Shown here piece by piece: positions 24,501-36,930 of a stretch of DNA of 64,000 nucleotides. A model generated the notes under the pieces. The model did no database searches. It saw only the letters and a list, made by a program, of their open reading frames with translations, and had not been told where the DNA came from. The position numbers were made by a program, and so were the translations under genes. Each line of letters begins with the position of its first letter. Positions within the stretch are counted from its first letter, which is position 1. The DNA comes from Pyricularia pennisetigena (lineage: Eukaryota; Ascomycota; Sordariomycetes; Magnaporthales; Pyriculariaceae). Where the stretch lies: positions 1 through 64,000 of the forward strand of contig NW_021940921.1 in the NCBI RefSeq assembly GCF_004337985.1, in the 5' to 3' direction.

Positions 24501-26565
24501 TTCCGGGCCCTGCAAGACGATACCGCCAAACGCCTCGCCGCGGTAAATATTACCCATTATATATAGCGTAACGCAACTGCGCCCGAATCCCCGAAAAACG
24601 TGGTTTTCGTAACGTTAAAGGCCATAGGTACGGTGTCGTGGAAATTGTGGGCCGCGGTCGCCCGTACGGATAAATTAATCGATAGGGTCGTTGTCGACGA
24701 GGTATATAACGTGTTAACGTTAAACGCCTTTAGGACGGTTATGGGTTAATTGGGCGGCGCCATTCGTTTTTTGTCTTCCAAATTGGTTATATTTACCGGT
24801 TTTTTACCGAAATTTAAATCGGGTAAATTGTTTAGGGTAATAGGTTTAAACGGTTTAAAGGTGGAGCAGGTGTGGGTTCCGAATAACCGTTTTAACCTGC
24901 GTTACGAATATATATAAACGTTTACAAGTAATATGTGCACCGTTTTAAAGGGTATGTCGAAACGTTTAAATTTAGGTAAAGGTATAATATATACGATTAG
25001 GAGAAACGATTGCACGACGTACGCCGATATGCTTGGCGTAAACGTTTACTATTTGGGCGACGTTAACCCGGCGGCCGTCGATAAATGGCGCGAATTTGGG
25101 GGTTTTTTGGTCGCGATTACCGCGTTTAGCGAAAGGGTTAATATTCCGGACGTCCGCCTGGTCGTATGCGTCGGGGTTTGGTTTTTGGATTTTTTGGTGC
25201 AGGAATGGGGTAGGGTTGGGAAGGATTGGAACCCGGCGACCTGCGTATTTGTCGATTTAGGGTTGCAGGTTTGCGACAAATATTTCGCCGAATTTGGCCG
25301 TTCCGAATGTATCCGGGAGTTTTTTAACCGTTATTTTAACGATAAAAGCGTTAAATGCGGGTACGGTAACGTTGGATATAGTCGATATTAACCGGGAACG
25401 GAAGTTTTTAATAATGTATAAAAAAATATAGGTGAATATATTACGGGTATGTGGCCGCCGTGGTCGACGGTGCGGTTTGCGTTTGCGGGTAAGTGTTAAT
25501 TTTTGGGTAATTATAGTGGTATTAGAATATGCAGCCCTTATAACGCCTGCGGCGAAGTACGGGGCGAAAAAGCTTTTGGAAAAAAGTAAATACCTGCCTT
25601 CCAAACGGATACATTTATCGATTTTTACCTCGAATTTTTTTATGGGCGAGGACGGGTTAATAATTATACGACGATATACCGCGCGAATTGCGGGATTATC
25701 GTCCCCGGGATACGTTACGCCGACGTATTCGACGAACGCAACCTTTAAATTTTCAATTTTTCCCGCCGTATCGGATTTTATTTTACGATCGTCCGGACGC
25801 CCCGGTAATTTATCGTCCAGGATTTCGCAGGTTATAATTAGTTTTATTCCCGGTTTTAATAATTACGTAAGGTAAAACGTTAATATCGACGCTGCTTTTT
25901 CGGTTTATAACGAAATTGAAAGTCGTATTATCGTTACCGTGCAGACGTTGGCCGATTTGCTGGACCGTTATTTCGGGGGCGGCGTCGACGGAAAAAACTG
26001 TGCATTTTGCTTATTAATTGGGCGTGGTACTTTAAAATATTGGGCCATCGATTGTACCGAAAAAATTATTTTAAATGGGCAAATAGTGCTTTACGCTGAA
26101 TACGGGGTTAGAGGTATGCAAAATATAATAAAAAGTAAAATATCGCGCGCCGGTTTTGAAAAATATAATTGCTGTTTTACATACTATTTACCGCAATATT
26201 TGGATTTTGGTGCGAATGGATAATACGAACATCGTACTGGTTTTGGCAACGCGTGGTATAAACGACCTAGTGGGTAATGTAAATACGAATACGCTTTTAA
26301 AAATATTTTATCCAACATATTTATGGCGTATCCTACCGTGTTTACCAGTTTGGCGCGGGAATTTGGTGGCGATAACGTTACCCGGGATTTGCCGGATGTG
26401 GAAAAAAATTTGGTGCTAAATGTTATGGAAAAAGGTAGTGGGGGTGCGTGGATCCGGAAAAAGGTGAAATTTAAAAACGGGTTTAACGCGATTAACTTTT
26501 TCGTGGTTACCGCGCTATATATCCATTATATAATGGACCAAAGTATGGTTTTTAAACAATATTAG
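21557..26565 (+). pseudogene. Telomere-linked RecQ-type helicase (TLH), RIP-damaged copy 1
   Basis: Plus-strand coding in three phases, apparently separated by introns: ~21557-22740, ~23060-25391 and ~25432-26565, about 1600 codons. The N part contains CPFYTGTSETF and a segment LTGG.VPKRTEICGLQF, then the RecQ core. Motif I is KTPIGGGKSLVF (24414-24449) and Ia is ITIFVQPFRALQDD. Motif II is VVDEVYNVL, with DE at 24696-24701 where RecQ usually has DECH; motif III is FTGFLP. The C lobe has VAITAFSERVNIPDVRLVV and FLVQEWGRVGKD. The C-terminus has Cys pairs (NCAFCLLIGRG, YNCCFTYYLPQ) like the zinc-rich tails of fungal TLH. TAA/TAG replace Gln/Trp codons at many sites, so it is not functional as read. 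Subtelomeric position is typical of the family. Confidence 0.85.
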
Positions 26566-28085
26566 GAATAGGGAGTTCGTCCAATTATTTTTATCGTTAA
26601 AAATTGGAGTGGTTGGACGGGTCGGGATATTATAAAAATTTTTGGACGCATTTTAAAAATTAGTTAATTGTGTTAAAATAGGATAAAAATCCGTATTGGC
26701 GTTGCGTAGGATTTAAATTTAATTTAAATGGTATTTAGATAAATATTTTTTAAATTTGCAAAATAAATGCGGAATCGTTTAATATTTAACATTTTTTTTT
26801 TTAAACATTCGATAGTTTTTTTTTGTTTACGCTGGTTATTTATTTGCATAAAGTTAACGATACCACCCGAAAGCGAATTTACGTTATATTTATTATTTTG
26901 CGTTACGCAGGCAATAAAAGCGGTATTGGTTTAACGTGGTTTGGCCGGGTATGGAAATGTCGCCATATCCGCAAATTGGAATTAATTTACATATAAATAG
27001 TTTTATTATAACCCATTAAACTGTATAGCGTTGGACGCATTTCGTGTTTAAATATTTATAGTATTAGGGAATTTACCTAATAATTTTGTTGGTATAGGGA
27101 ATTTATATAATGCGTGCGGTATATAAGGTTTTGTGCTGGTTACGGTTAAGATACAAGGTTAACGTCGCGATTATTAATAAATTAAAATTTTTTATTATAA
27201 ATAAAAATGTTCGGTAATTAGGAATATAGGGGATATAATTGTTATAACACTTATATTTTACTATTAAAACGGCGATTTTTATAAAAGTAAAATTATATAT
27301 GCTATATATATGCGGGGGATTTTTGGGTTATAAGTGGAAAAAGTCCTGTTATATATAATAATGCGATAACGCGAAATACGGCGTGTTTTGGAGAGGGGTA
27401 ACGTGAGTAAATATTGAACGGTATAGCCTGGGGATTAAAAATAACGCCTGCTGTACCTTTGGTTTATTGGGTTAATTGTAATCGTGTAGGGGTTTGTAGG
27501 CAGTTAATATATATATAGCAATATATGGAAAATAAAAAAAATATATTAAATTATAAAAAATTGAAACCTATATATAAATCGTGTAATTTTTAACGTGTTA
27601 TTTGTTTAATTTTATGAAGGCCGCGGTGGTCGATATATTACGATATTTTACGGTATACGTATAGGTTAAAGTTTTGGTGCGTATATAATATGGTTTCGTA
27701 ATGGGCGATAGTGGGGATGTCGTTTTTTAAAAATGTATGTTAATCCAACGGTTGAATGCGCCGTTATATTAATAATTCGGACGGTATCGAATATAATGTA
27801 TTTTGCAATATTTGTAATATTTGATTAACGTTGTAAACGTCGCGATGTTTATAATGTTAAATAAGCGTAGGGCGGGTGGAAGTATTGCTATTTCGTCGGG
27901 TATACGGTATATTAATAAAATGGGTGGGGTTGGAAATTGTTTGTAATGTGGTGCGTATGGTGTTGGTCCAATTTTATAAGCGTTTGGACGTTCGTAAAAT
28001 TGGGTAACGGTACGGTATGTGGATATACGGTAACGTCGGTTGGTTAATGGTGTGGGTTGGGAAGGTGCGGTAAATGAAAGGGAGG
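26566..28085. other. TLH 3' flank, no gene seen
   Basis: About 1.5 kb conserved with the second TLH unit (36931-38430), so it is part of the duplicated subtelomeric unit. It has many TAA/TAG and no coherent frame. GTATAGCCTGGGGATT at 27421 is shared with copy 2. Confidence 0.6.
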
Positions 28086-28684
28086 TAAATCTACCGGTTA
28101 ATATATAAATGCATATAAGAAGGGATGTAAATTTACCCGCTAATATGTAAATCCATATGGGATGGGATGTAAGTCCACCCGCTAATATGTAAATTTATAT
28201 GGGAAAGGATGTAAATCCACCCGCTAATATGTAAATCTATATGGGAAAGGATGTAAATCCACCCGCTGACATGTAAGTCCATATGGGATGGGATATAAGT
28301 CCACCCGCTAATATGTAAGTCCAAATAGGATGGGATGTAAGTTATTGATTTGAGATGTAAGTCCAAGTGGGTTAACCACATTAGCCAGATTGGGTTAGAT
28401 TTGGGGATGTGCGGCAAAACAAAACACGTTGATTTACATATGTAAGTCACCGTACATAGAATACAAGGATGTAAATCCACCCGCTGATATGTAAGTCCAT
28501 ATGGGATGGGATGTAAGTCCACCCGCTAACATGTAAGTCCAAATAGGATGGGATGTAAGTCATTGATCTGAGATGTAAGTCCAAGTGGGTTAACCACACT
28601 AGCCAGATTGGGTTAGACTTGGGGATGTGCGGCAAAACAAAACACGTTGACTTACATATGTAAGTCACCGTACATAGAATACAA
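28086..28684 (+). repeat. 42-bp minisatellite with nested ~215-bp duplication
   Basis: Units of 42 bp reading GATGTAARTCCACCCGCTAA-TATGTAARTC-CATATGGGATGG occur about six times from 28117, then after a non-repeat segment about two more. The segment from GATTTGAGATGTAAGTCC to AGAATACAAG appears twice (about 28335-28465 and 28560-28684). Because 42 is a multiple of three, a minus-strand frame (28133-28522) reads repeats of DLHISGWTYIPSHM; no promoter or conservation evidence supports a protein. The array ends exactly at the LINE junction. Confidence 0.85.
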
Positions 28685-31042
28685 GGTTACGTAGGAAGGG
28701 CCGCCAAAACCATTATCGATCCAACGCCTTTAGCCCCTGAAACCCCTGAATCGTTAAATATTTTACGGAAAAAACACCCCATTGGTAACAAAAACCCGTT
28801 TAAAGCGCGTTCCCAACCTTCACCTGGTAATACAACTATAACGGAAAACACCATTAAAACCGCCATTTTATCGATTGGAAGGGAAAAGGCTCCAGGCCTT
28901 AGCGGGTGGACGAGACCTTTGTTGGATGCAATTATTAAAACCCCTGAAAAAAGCAACGCAAATAACAACACAAATAACAACGAAAACAACGTCCTTTCAG
29001 CTTTACGACTTTTAGCGGATATGATTCGTCAAGGGTCAGCCCCGGGCCAGGATTTACTTTGTGCATCACGACTTATAAGCCTTAGTAAGCCAGACGGAGG
29101 TATCCGCCCGATTGCTGTTGGAGACTTAATATATAAAATAGCTTTTAAAGCTATTTTATCAACTTTATATAAACCCGGCTGTTTATTACTTTTCCAATTA
29201 GGGGTAAACAGCCCAGGGGGCGTGGAACCGGCTATTTACACCCTCGAAGAAGCTATTATGGGACGTAATAGTAACGATATAAAAACAGTTATTTCCCTGG
29301 ATTTAGAAAACGTTTTTAATAGCGTATCCAGGGTTGCAATAGCCTCTTCAGTAGCCAGATTTGCACCCACTTTTTACCGGTCTACCTGTTGGGCCTACAA
29401 CCAACCTTCGATTTTAATAACGGAAAACGGATCCATGCTAGCCTTTGCACAAGGTATACGACAGGGGGACCCTTTAGGACCGCTTTTATTTAGCCTCGCT
29501 TTCAGGCCGACTTTAGAAACGATCCAAAAAACCATCCCAAACGTATATATAGCGGCTTATTTGGACGACGTATATATTTTATCTAAAACGCCAAATATTT
29601 TAAATAAAATTTCCGGTATTATTAAAGATAGCCCTTTCACCCTTAACAACGCCAAATTTACAGAAAAAAGTATCGAAGATTTAAAAATTAACGGGTTGCA
29701 AACTTTGGGTTCATTTATTGGACCTACGCATTTACGAAAAGAATTTTTACAAAATAAAGTCGAAAAATTCGAAACGGCCGTTAATTCACTTTACAAATTA
29801 CCTAAGCAATACGGACTTTTATTATTGCGTAAAAGTACCCAGTTATTATTACGGCATTTGTTACGCACTTTAAATTCTGAAGATTTATGGGAATTGTGGG
29901 AAAAAGTCGACAAATTATTAACGGACTTCGTTATTAATTTAATTGATAAAAGTCGTATTAACGAGTATATTATACCGTTAATTATATTACCTATAAGAGA
30001 TGGAGGATTTGGCTTACTTCGACACAACGGTATCGCTTCAGATATATACGATGCAGCAAAAATTTCAGCAACAAAAATATGCCGGCAAATTCAACGAATA
30101 TCCAATTTTGTTCGCATAGACCACGGGCCAACAGCAACGGAAATTTTAGAGCTTTTACATAAAGGTGTATTAGCTGATTGCAAAAACGACCTTTCCACCA
30201 CCCAACGCAACGTTTTAACAGAAAACGCCAGCTATTTAGGCCGTAAATGGTTAAATATTTTACCCATTCAAAAATCAAATCGATTAACGGATATAGAAAT
30301 CGCCGAAGCCGTTCGTATAAGGTTATTAGCACCGGCTAAATCGTTAAATTACCCCTGCGGTTATTGCGGTAATTTAACGAATATCGGCCACGAGGACGTC
30401 TGTAAAGGAGCTTTGCGTAAAGAAACAGCCCGCCACGAATATATAAAACACGCATTTATTCGAGCTTTATCCATTAAACCCGAGTTGCACGTCGAAAAGG
30501 AGCCAGATTTAAAACACCTCGACCCTAGTATCAACAACGAAATCAACACCGAAATCAACAACGAAATCAACAACAATATTAACCCCGGAGTTAATATTAA
30601 CGACAACGAAGTTAGCCCTACCCTTGACGGCCCTGTAGCCCCCGGAAGCCTTCCAACAACCCCTATTCGCTCCGGTACACGCAGGGACCCCAACGGGTCC
30701 AGGGCAGACTTTGCGGTTATTAACGGAATTTCTAAATATTATTACGACGTACAAATCGTAGCAATAAATAAAGATTCCGCTAATATAGACCCGTTTAAAA
30801 CACTAACGGATGCAGCCAATAAAAAGCGGCGAAAGTACCATTTTCTGGATCCACATTTTCACCCATTAATTATTAGTGTAGGTGGATTTATGGAAAAACG
30901 CACCGCCCAGTCTTATAAACAACTGCAGAAATTAGTGGGTCCCGTTGCAGCCCATTGGCTAGATATTTCGATTTCGTTGGCTTTACTACGGTTTAGAACA
31001 GCGGCTGCAGCATCGATAGCCAAAGACCTACCTCGACGAATC

Positions 31043-31045
<3 letters not shown>
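28685..31045 (+). CDS. LINE pol: reverse transcriptase with CCHC and restriction-like endonuclease (5' partial)
   Basis: About 787 codons remain; the phase enters from the junction without a start codon. Residues are numbered from the in-frame Leu codon at 28919. The RT core shows SKPDGGIRPIAVGD (~56-69), ISLDLENVFNS with catalytic Asp128, GIRQGDPLGPLLF (~179-191) and AAYLDDVYI with YLDD at 214-217. After the thumb region comes a zinc motif C480-x2-C483-x7-H491-x3-C495, then ARHEYIKHAF (R505/H506) and RADFAVINGISKYYYDVQIV (D597, D610). That order is the restriction-like endonuclease arrangement of R2/CRE-type elements. An Asn-rich spacer (~535-560) separates the zinc and endonuclease parts. 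The missing N-terminus would normally hold DNA-binding motifs. The frame is fully intact and could be translated only if a fused start existed. Confidence 0.9.

Positions 31046-31086
<41 letters not shown>
31046..31086 (+). repeat. T41 tract after the LINE stop codon
   Basis: Forty-one consecutive T separate the stop codon from the 3' UTR. A T54 tract sits at the same place in copy 1 at the window start. An internal poly-T on the sense strand is unusual for a LINE, whose tail is normally poly-A at the extreme 3' end. Confidence 0.85.
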
Positions 31087-31470
31087 CGGTTTTATTCGCT
31101 AAGCAATCCACGTTTACCACCTGTGTTATACACCCTCGTTTAGCACTTTTCCTTTGTTCGTTATTTTTATTTTTATTTTTATTTTTATCTTTACTTTTAT
31201 TTTCTTTTATATTTATTTTTATCTTTATTTTACTTTTACTTTTACTTTTCTTTTTATTTCCTTTTATATTTTTGCCTTTATTTTTCTCTCGTTTTTACTT
31301 TTGCTTTTATTTGGTATTTACCTGGTTTTTCTTGCTTAGATGCTCGTTTATTTGTTTGCTTGTTTGGTTTTTATTTCTCGCTTGCTTTTATACCTTATTT
31401 TATTTTTATGCCACCTTTAGATACAACAACATAGCAAATAGCTTAGAAGTTAAATAAACGCGAATTAAAA

Positions 31471-31489
31471 CCCTAACCCTTAACCCTAA
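31471..31489 (+). repeat. Interstitial telomeric repeats
   Basis: CCCTAACCCTTAACCCTAA: three telomeric units, one with an extra T, between the 3' end of LINE copy 2 and the truncated 5' end of copy 3. They are in left-chromosome-end orientation. Confidence 0.9.
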
Positions 31490-31859
31490 GCAATCCACGT
31501 TTACCACCTTTGTTATACACCCTCGTTTAACACTTTTCCTTTGTTCGTTATTTTTATTTTTATTTTTATTTTTATTCTTATCTTTACTTTTATTTTCTTT
31601 TATATTTATTTTCATTTTTTACTTTTACTTTTACTTTTATTTTTATTTCCTTTTATATTTTTGCCTTTATTTTTCTCTCGCTTTCACCTTTGCTTTTATT
31701 TGGTATTTACCTGGTTTTTCTTGCTTAGATGCTCGTTTGCTTGTTTGCTTGTTTGGTTTTTATTTCTCGCTTGCTTTTATACTTTATTTTATTTTTATGC
31801 CACCTTTAGATAAAACAACATAGCAAATAGCTTAGAAGTTAAATAAACGCGAATTAAAA
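31487..31859 (+). mobile_element. Truncated LINE 3' UTR, copy 3
   Basis: Begins TAAGCAATCCACG, 5'-truncated 9-12 bp inside the 3' UTR (compare TTCGCTAAGCAATCC in copy 2), with TAA shared between telomere and element. It ends GAATTAAAA against CCCTAACCCTA. No poly-T and no coding sequence remain. Severe 5' truncation is typical of incomplete reverse transcription. Confidence 0.85.
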
Positions 31860-31870
31860 CCCTAACCCTA
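31860..31870 (+). repeat. Telomeric repeat fused to TLH unit 2
   Basis: CCCTAACCCTA joins LINE copy 3 directly to CCGATATAAACG, the first base matching the TLH unit at 21507. This looks like a former chromosome end healed by telomere addition inside the TLH unit. Confidence 0.8.
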
Positions 31871-34800
31871 CCGATATAAACGATTAACTTTATTTATACA
31901 ATGGGTTTCGTTACGTATATTACCGCCCCATATAAAATTGGATACTATTTTCGCCTTTTACGTAATTATACACCTCAATAAATATCCGTTTTATACCGGT
32001 ATTTCCGAAGCTTTTACCGCGATGGAACGCGACGTGGCGCAACGCCTCGGTCCGTTACCAGCGGTAATTAAAAATATAAATTTAACTAAATTCGTACCGT
32101 TGGCGACGCGCGAAAAAATATACGACCTAACCGTTATTTTACCGACGTTCGACGGTTTTAAATATAAAATAACGGTGGGATTTAAAAATATTTTGTATAA
32201 TTATTTATTCCGGAATAAAAAACGTTTTAGGATTTATTTTAATAATAATTACGAACGGGCGGGCAATTACGAGGAAATATTAATATAAAAAATAAAAATA
32301 GGATCGAAAACGTGGGGTTTTATCCGGGCTAAAAAACGCGTGGAATTGGCGGAAAGCGAATCCTTAACGGTTATAATAGCGCGGGTTTGCGGGGGCGGCA
32401 ACGAAAACGCCGCGGGCGACGAATAGGTTAAAATAAACGATTATAAAATAGGCCCGAACCCGTTATTGGACCTAATAAGTTTCGAAAAAACGTTCGCGGG
32501 TAAAAACGTCGTTTTGGACCGGATTGTATTTTTATTAAAAACGGGACGATATAACGCGGCGTTAATTCCGGCGTTCGCCGGTGTTAACCGGTTAATAAAT
32601 ATATCATTAATTAATATACGCGACGAAAACCATTTAATCCTTTAATACCTGGACCGCCGAAACCGGTCCGAAAAATTAACGGGTGCGTTTTCGGTTATTA
32701 TAAATATTAATACCGATTTTAAATATTTTAAATATTAATATAATATATTCCAATTCGTGGCGGAAGCGGTAAAAGCGGGAAAGGAATCCGCGTGCGGTTA
32801 TAAAATATCGGCGTTTAAACGCGCCGCGTATAAGGCGGTGGTCGCCGCGGGCGCAATTCATATTATAAACGATAATATTAATAACGGGTTCGTATACGGG
32901 CTCGTGGACGCTATATTATATTACAAATTTACGGAATTAAAATGGCGAACCGTTGTACCGTTCCATTCCGTTATCACGGCCGTTCGAAGTAACGGTAAAA
33001 AATAATATAAAACGCACAATTACGGATATTTATTAAACGGTATAATTAAAATAACTTTATATATAATATACGTTATAACGTCCCGATAACCACGCGCGGT
33101 TCCTACCGGCGGGTACGATTAAAATACGTCGAATATAATATTTTCGATACGTGCGTTAATTAAATTTCGAAATTATAAATAAACCGTATTAATTCCAAGG
33201 TTTAAAACCATTTTACGAATTCGGCGATCGTAATTTCGGCGATTAGGGAATTGGTAATATATATAATATCGTTGTTGCGATTTATACCGTCCGCCAATTA
33301 ACGTAATTATCGCGTAAATTCGAATATAATTAATAAAAATAACGATATTGGTAAATATCGTTGCGATCCGGCGACGTAACGAAATTAACGATACGTATAA
33401 AACTATTACCGGGTTAAATAACGTAATTAATTGAAAAAATAAATTTAATTATTTATTTAAATGCGATTATCGCCCACAATACCGTTTTATCGTAGGCGTT
33501 TTTTATATAATTAAAATTAGCGGACCTAAAAAAAAGCGCCGAACGGGAGGTTAAGGTATTTTGGACGGGCGATAACGATAATAAATTAGTAACGTTTGGT
33601 AACCGCGTAATTTTGGCCCATATACGCAAATTATGCGGTAACGTTTTCCAAACGTTCCGGTTTTATTTCGAAAATCTAATATTTATCGGCCGTAAATTTT
33701 CCCTCGAAAAAGTATTAAACGATAAAATGCCGGACCCGTCGAAGGTTTTCGACGATAAAACGAACGATTTATTTCGGTAATACGCCCTCGATATACGAAA
33801 AAATTACGAATAAATTGTTCGCGTTCGGATATATTTGGTCGAAACGATAAACGGAAACGACGCCCTACGTTCGAAATAAAAGGCCGGCCTATCGATTTCG
33901 TTAAACGAAACGTTTATTTAATTAAAATTATATAAAATATTTATCGAATATTAGGTTTACGTATTTTATTTAACGGGCGGATAAATGCCTAAACGTACGG
34001 AAAAATGCGGGTTGCAATTTATAAACGGCGAACGGAACGGTTAACGTAACGTATTTTATTATAAAAAATTACTGGCCGTTAAATACGTTTTAAATTAAAA
34101 TATATCGCAACGGTCGATTTTAAAAAGCCGTATAGCGGTTTTATACACGTAAAACCGCGTAATTATTTACGGCGTAAACATCCGTAATCGTTCCCTTTGC
34201 GGAAATATGCGAAAAATTACTGGGCGGTAAAAAGAAAATTAATTCCCACGTATATCATTATAACGTAATTAGGTAACCGTGCCCCGTGGGCGACGAATTT
34301 TTAACGAAAATAATTAAAAGCGGTACCGCCGTTTATACTAATAACGCGTTAAATATATAATAGTCTCGTTACGTTATTAAAACGTAGGTTAAACGTTTTA
34401 TTATAATCGAAGGCGTATTTTCTCCGAAACAGGCCCACGCGTTAACCGAAAAGCAAAACGGTTATATTTACGAAACGGCCCTTAACGTATACGCGCGGGA
34501 GGAGGATAACGGTACGCGGTTCGACGATTCTTTCCAAATATCGTTTAATTACCACGAATTTTTCGGTATCGGCGCAACCGGTAAAATCCATTTACCTATT
34601 ATTAACGAAAACGTCGATAACCGAACGGATATATAATTTTACCGTTAATTTATGATTAATAAACGGGTTATCGACGACGACGTGGTATAAATTATATTCG
34701 AATCGGGTGCAAAATTATTACCGTAATAATAGGATTCATTGGCGGCCGCGACCAATTTAAAAAAGAGGACGTTAATTAAAACGCCGATAAATGGTGAGAA

Positions 34801-36930
34801 ATCGTTGGTATTTATACTACTTACGGTCGCGAATAGGACGGGTATTACAATATTCGTGCAACCGTTCCGGGCCCTGCAAAATAATACCGTTAAACGCCTT
34901 ACCGCGGCAAATATTACCTATTATATATAGCGTAACGCGATTACGCCCGAATCGCCGAAAAACGTGGTTTTTGTAACGCTAAAAATTATAGGTACGGTTT
35001 TGTGGAAATCGTGGGCCGCGGTCGCCCGTACGGATAAATTAATCGATAAAATCGTTATCGACGAAATATATAACGTATTAACGTTAAACGCCTTTAAAAC
35101 GGCTATAAATCGATTAAACGGTATTATTCGTTTTCTATTTTCCAAATTGGTTATATTTACCGGTTTTTTACCGAAATCCAAATCGGGTTAACTGTTTAAA
35201 ATAATAGGTTTAAACGGTTTAAAAATGGAATAAATGTAAATTCCAAATAACCGTCCTAATTTGCGTTACGAATATATATAAATATTTACAAATAATATAT
35301 ACACCGTTTTAAAAAATATATCGAAACGTTTAAATTTGGGCAAAAATATAATATTTATAATTAGGAAAAACAATTGCACGACGTACGCCGATATATTTGG
35401 CGTGAACGCCTATTATTCGGGTAACGTTAACCCGGCGGCCGTCGATAAATGGCGCGAATTTGGGGGTTTTTTAATTATAATTACCGCGTTTAACGAAAAA
35501 ATTAATATCCCGGACGTCCGTTTAATTATATACGTTGGGGTTTAGTTTTTGGATTTTTTGGTGCAAAAATAGGGTAGGGTTGGGAAGGACCGGAACCCGG
35601 CGATTTGCGTATTTATCGATTTAAAATTATAAATTCGCGATAAATATTTCGCCGAATTTAGCCGTTCCGAATATATCCGGGAATTTTGTAACCGCCATTT
35701 CGACGATAAAAACGCCAAATACGGGTACGGTAACGTTGGATATAATTAAAATTAACCGGGAACGGAGGTTTTTAATAATATATAAAAAAATACGGGTAAA
35801 TATACCACGGGTATATAACCGCCGTAATCGACGGTGCGGTTTACGTTTGCGGGTAAATGCTAGTTTTTAAGTAATTATAGTAATAATAAAATATACAGTT
35901 TTTATAACGCCTGCGGCGAGGTACGGGGCGAAAAGGTTTTTGGAAAAAAATAAATACCTGTTTTCCAAACGGATATATTTATCGATTTTTATTTCGAACT
36001 TTTTTATAAACGAGGACGGGTTAATAATTATACGACAATATACCGCGCGAATTGGGGGATTATCGTCCCCGGGATACGTTACGCCGACGTATTCGACGAA
36101 CATAATTTTTGGGTTTTTAATTTTTCCCGCCATATCGGATTTTATTTTACGGTCGTCCGGACGCCCCGGCAATTTATTATCCAGGATTTCGCAGGTTATA
36201 ATTAGTTTTATTCCCGGTTTTAATAACTACGTAAAACAAAACGTTAATATCGACGCTCTTTTTTCGGTTTATAATAAAATCAAAAATCGCATTATCGTTA
36301 CCGTGTAAACGTTAACCGATTTATTGGACCGCTATTTCGGGGGCGGCGTCGATGGAAAAAATTGTGCATATTATTTATTAATTGGGCGCGGTACCCTAAG
36401 ATATCGGGCCATCGATTGCACCGAAAAAATTATTTTAAATGGGTAAATAATATTTTACGTTAAATAAAAGGTTAAAAATTTGTAAAATATAATAAAATAT
36501 AAAATATCGCGCGCCGGTTTTAAAAAATATAATTGCTGTTTTATATATTATTTACCGCAATGTTTGGATTTTGGTGCGAATAAATAATACAAATATCGTA
36601 TTGGTTTTAATAACGCGTGGTATAAACGATTTGGTAAATAATGCAAATACGGATACGTTTTTATAAATATTTTATCCAGTATATTTATGGCGTATCCTGC
36701 CGTATTTACCAATTTAACGCAAGAATTTAATAGCGATAACGTTATCCGGGATTTACCGGATGTGGAAATAGGTTTGGTGTTAAATGCTATGGAAAAGGGC
36801 GGTAGGGGTGCGTAAATCCGGAAAAAAATGAAATTTAAAAACGGGTTTAACGCGATTAGTTTTTTCGTGGTTATCGCTTTAAATATTTATTATATAATGG
36901 ATTAAAATATAATTTTTAAACAATATTAAG
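31871..36930 (+). pseudogene. TLH helicase copy 2, heavily RIP-degraded
   Basis: Collinear with 21507-26565 throughout but with many more C-to-T and G-to-A changes, so only short frames survive. These include NKYPFYTGISEAF (31938-32288), AEAVKAGKESACGYK (32757-33005), KTPINGEKSLVF (Walker A damaged, 34778-34813) and GVNAYYSGNVNPAAVDK (35336-35545). Helicase motif II has become DEIYNVL. The three phases match copy 1, confirming the gene model. It is not functional. Its 5' edge is the telomeric junction at 31870 and its 3' flank leads to the second minisatellite. Confidence 0.85.

Larger units (their letters stand above)
28685..31470 (+). mobile_element. RLE-type non-LTR retrotransposon inserted at telomeric repeats
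   Basis: A 5'-truncated LINE. The open frame starts mid-protein at the minisatellite junction, runs to TGA at 31043-31045, and is followed by 41 T and a 384-bp 3' UTR ending GAATTAAAA directly against CCCTAACCCT. The 3' end joined to the C-rich strand is what target-primed reverse transcription from a telomeric G-strand 3' end would leave. Unlike its surroundings it has no RIP stops, so it arrived late. Related 3' ends at 1-420 and 31490-31859 also abut CCCTAA. It recalls Magnaporthe MoTeR elements, but identity cannot be claimed from sequence reading. Confidence 0.85.

Noticed and set aside
28133..28668. Minus-strand frames with repeated DLHISGWTYIPSHM
   Set aside because: A 42-bp repeat free of stops in one phase stays open automatically; no independent evidence of translation.
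28687..30754. Minus-strand frames overlapping the LINE pol (for example 28687-28989 and 30361-30693)
   Set aside because: Shadows of the intact RT frame, which alone carries recognisable catalytic motifs.
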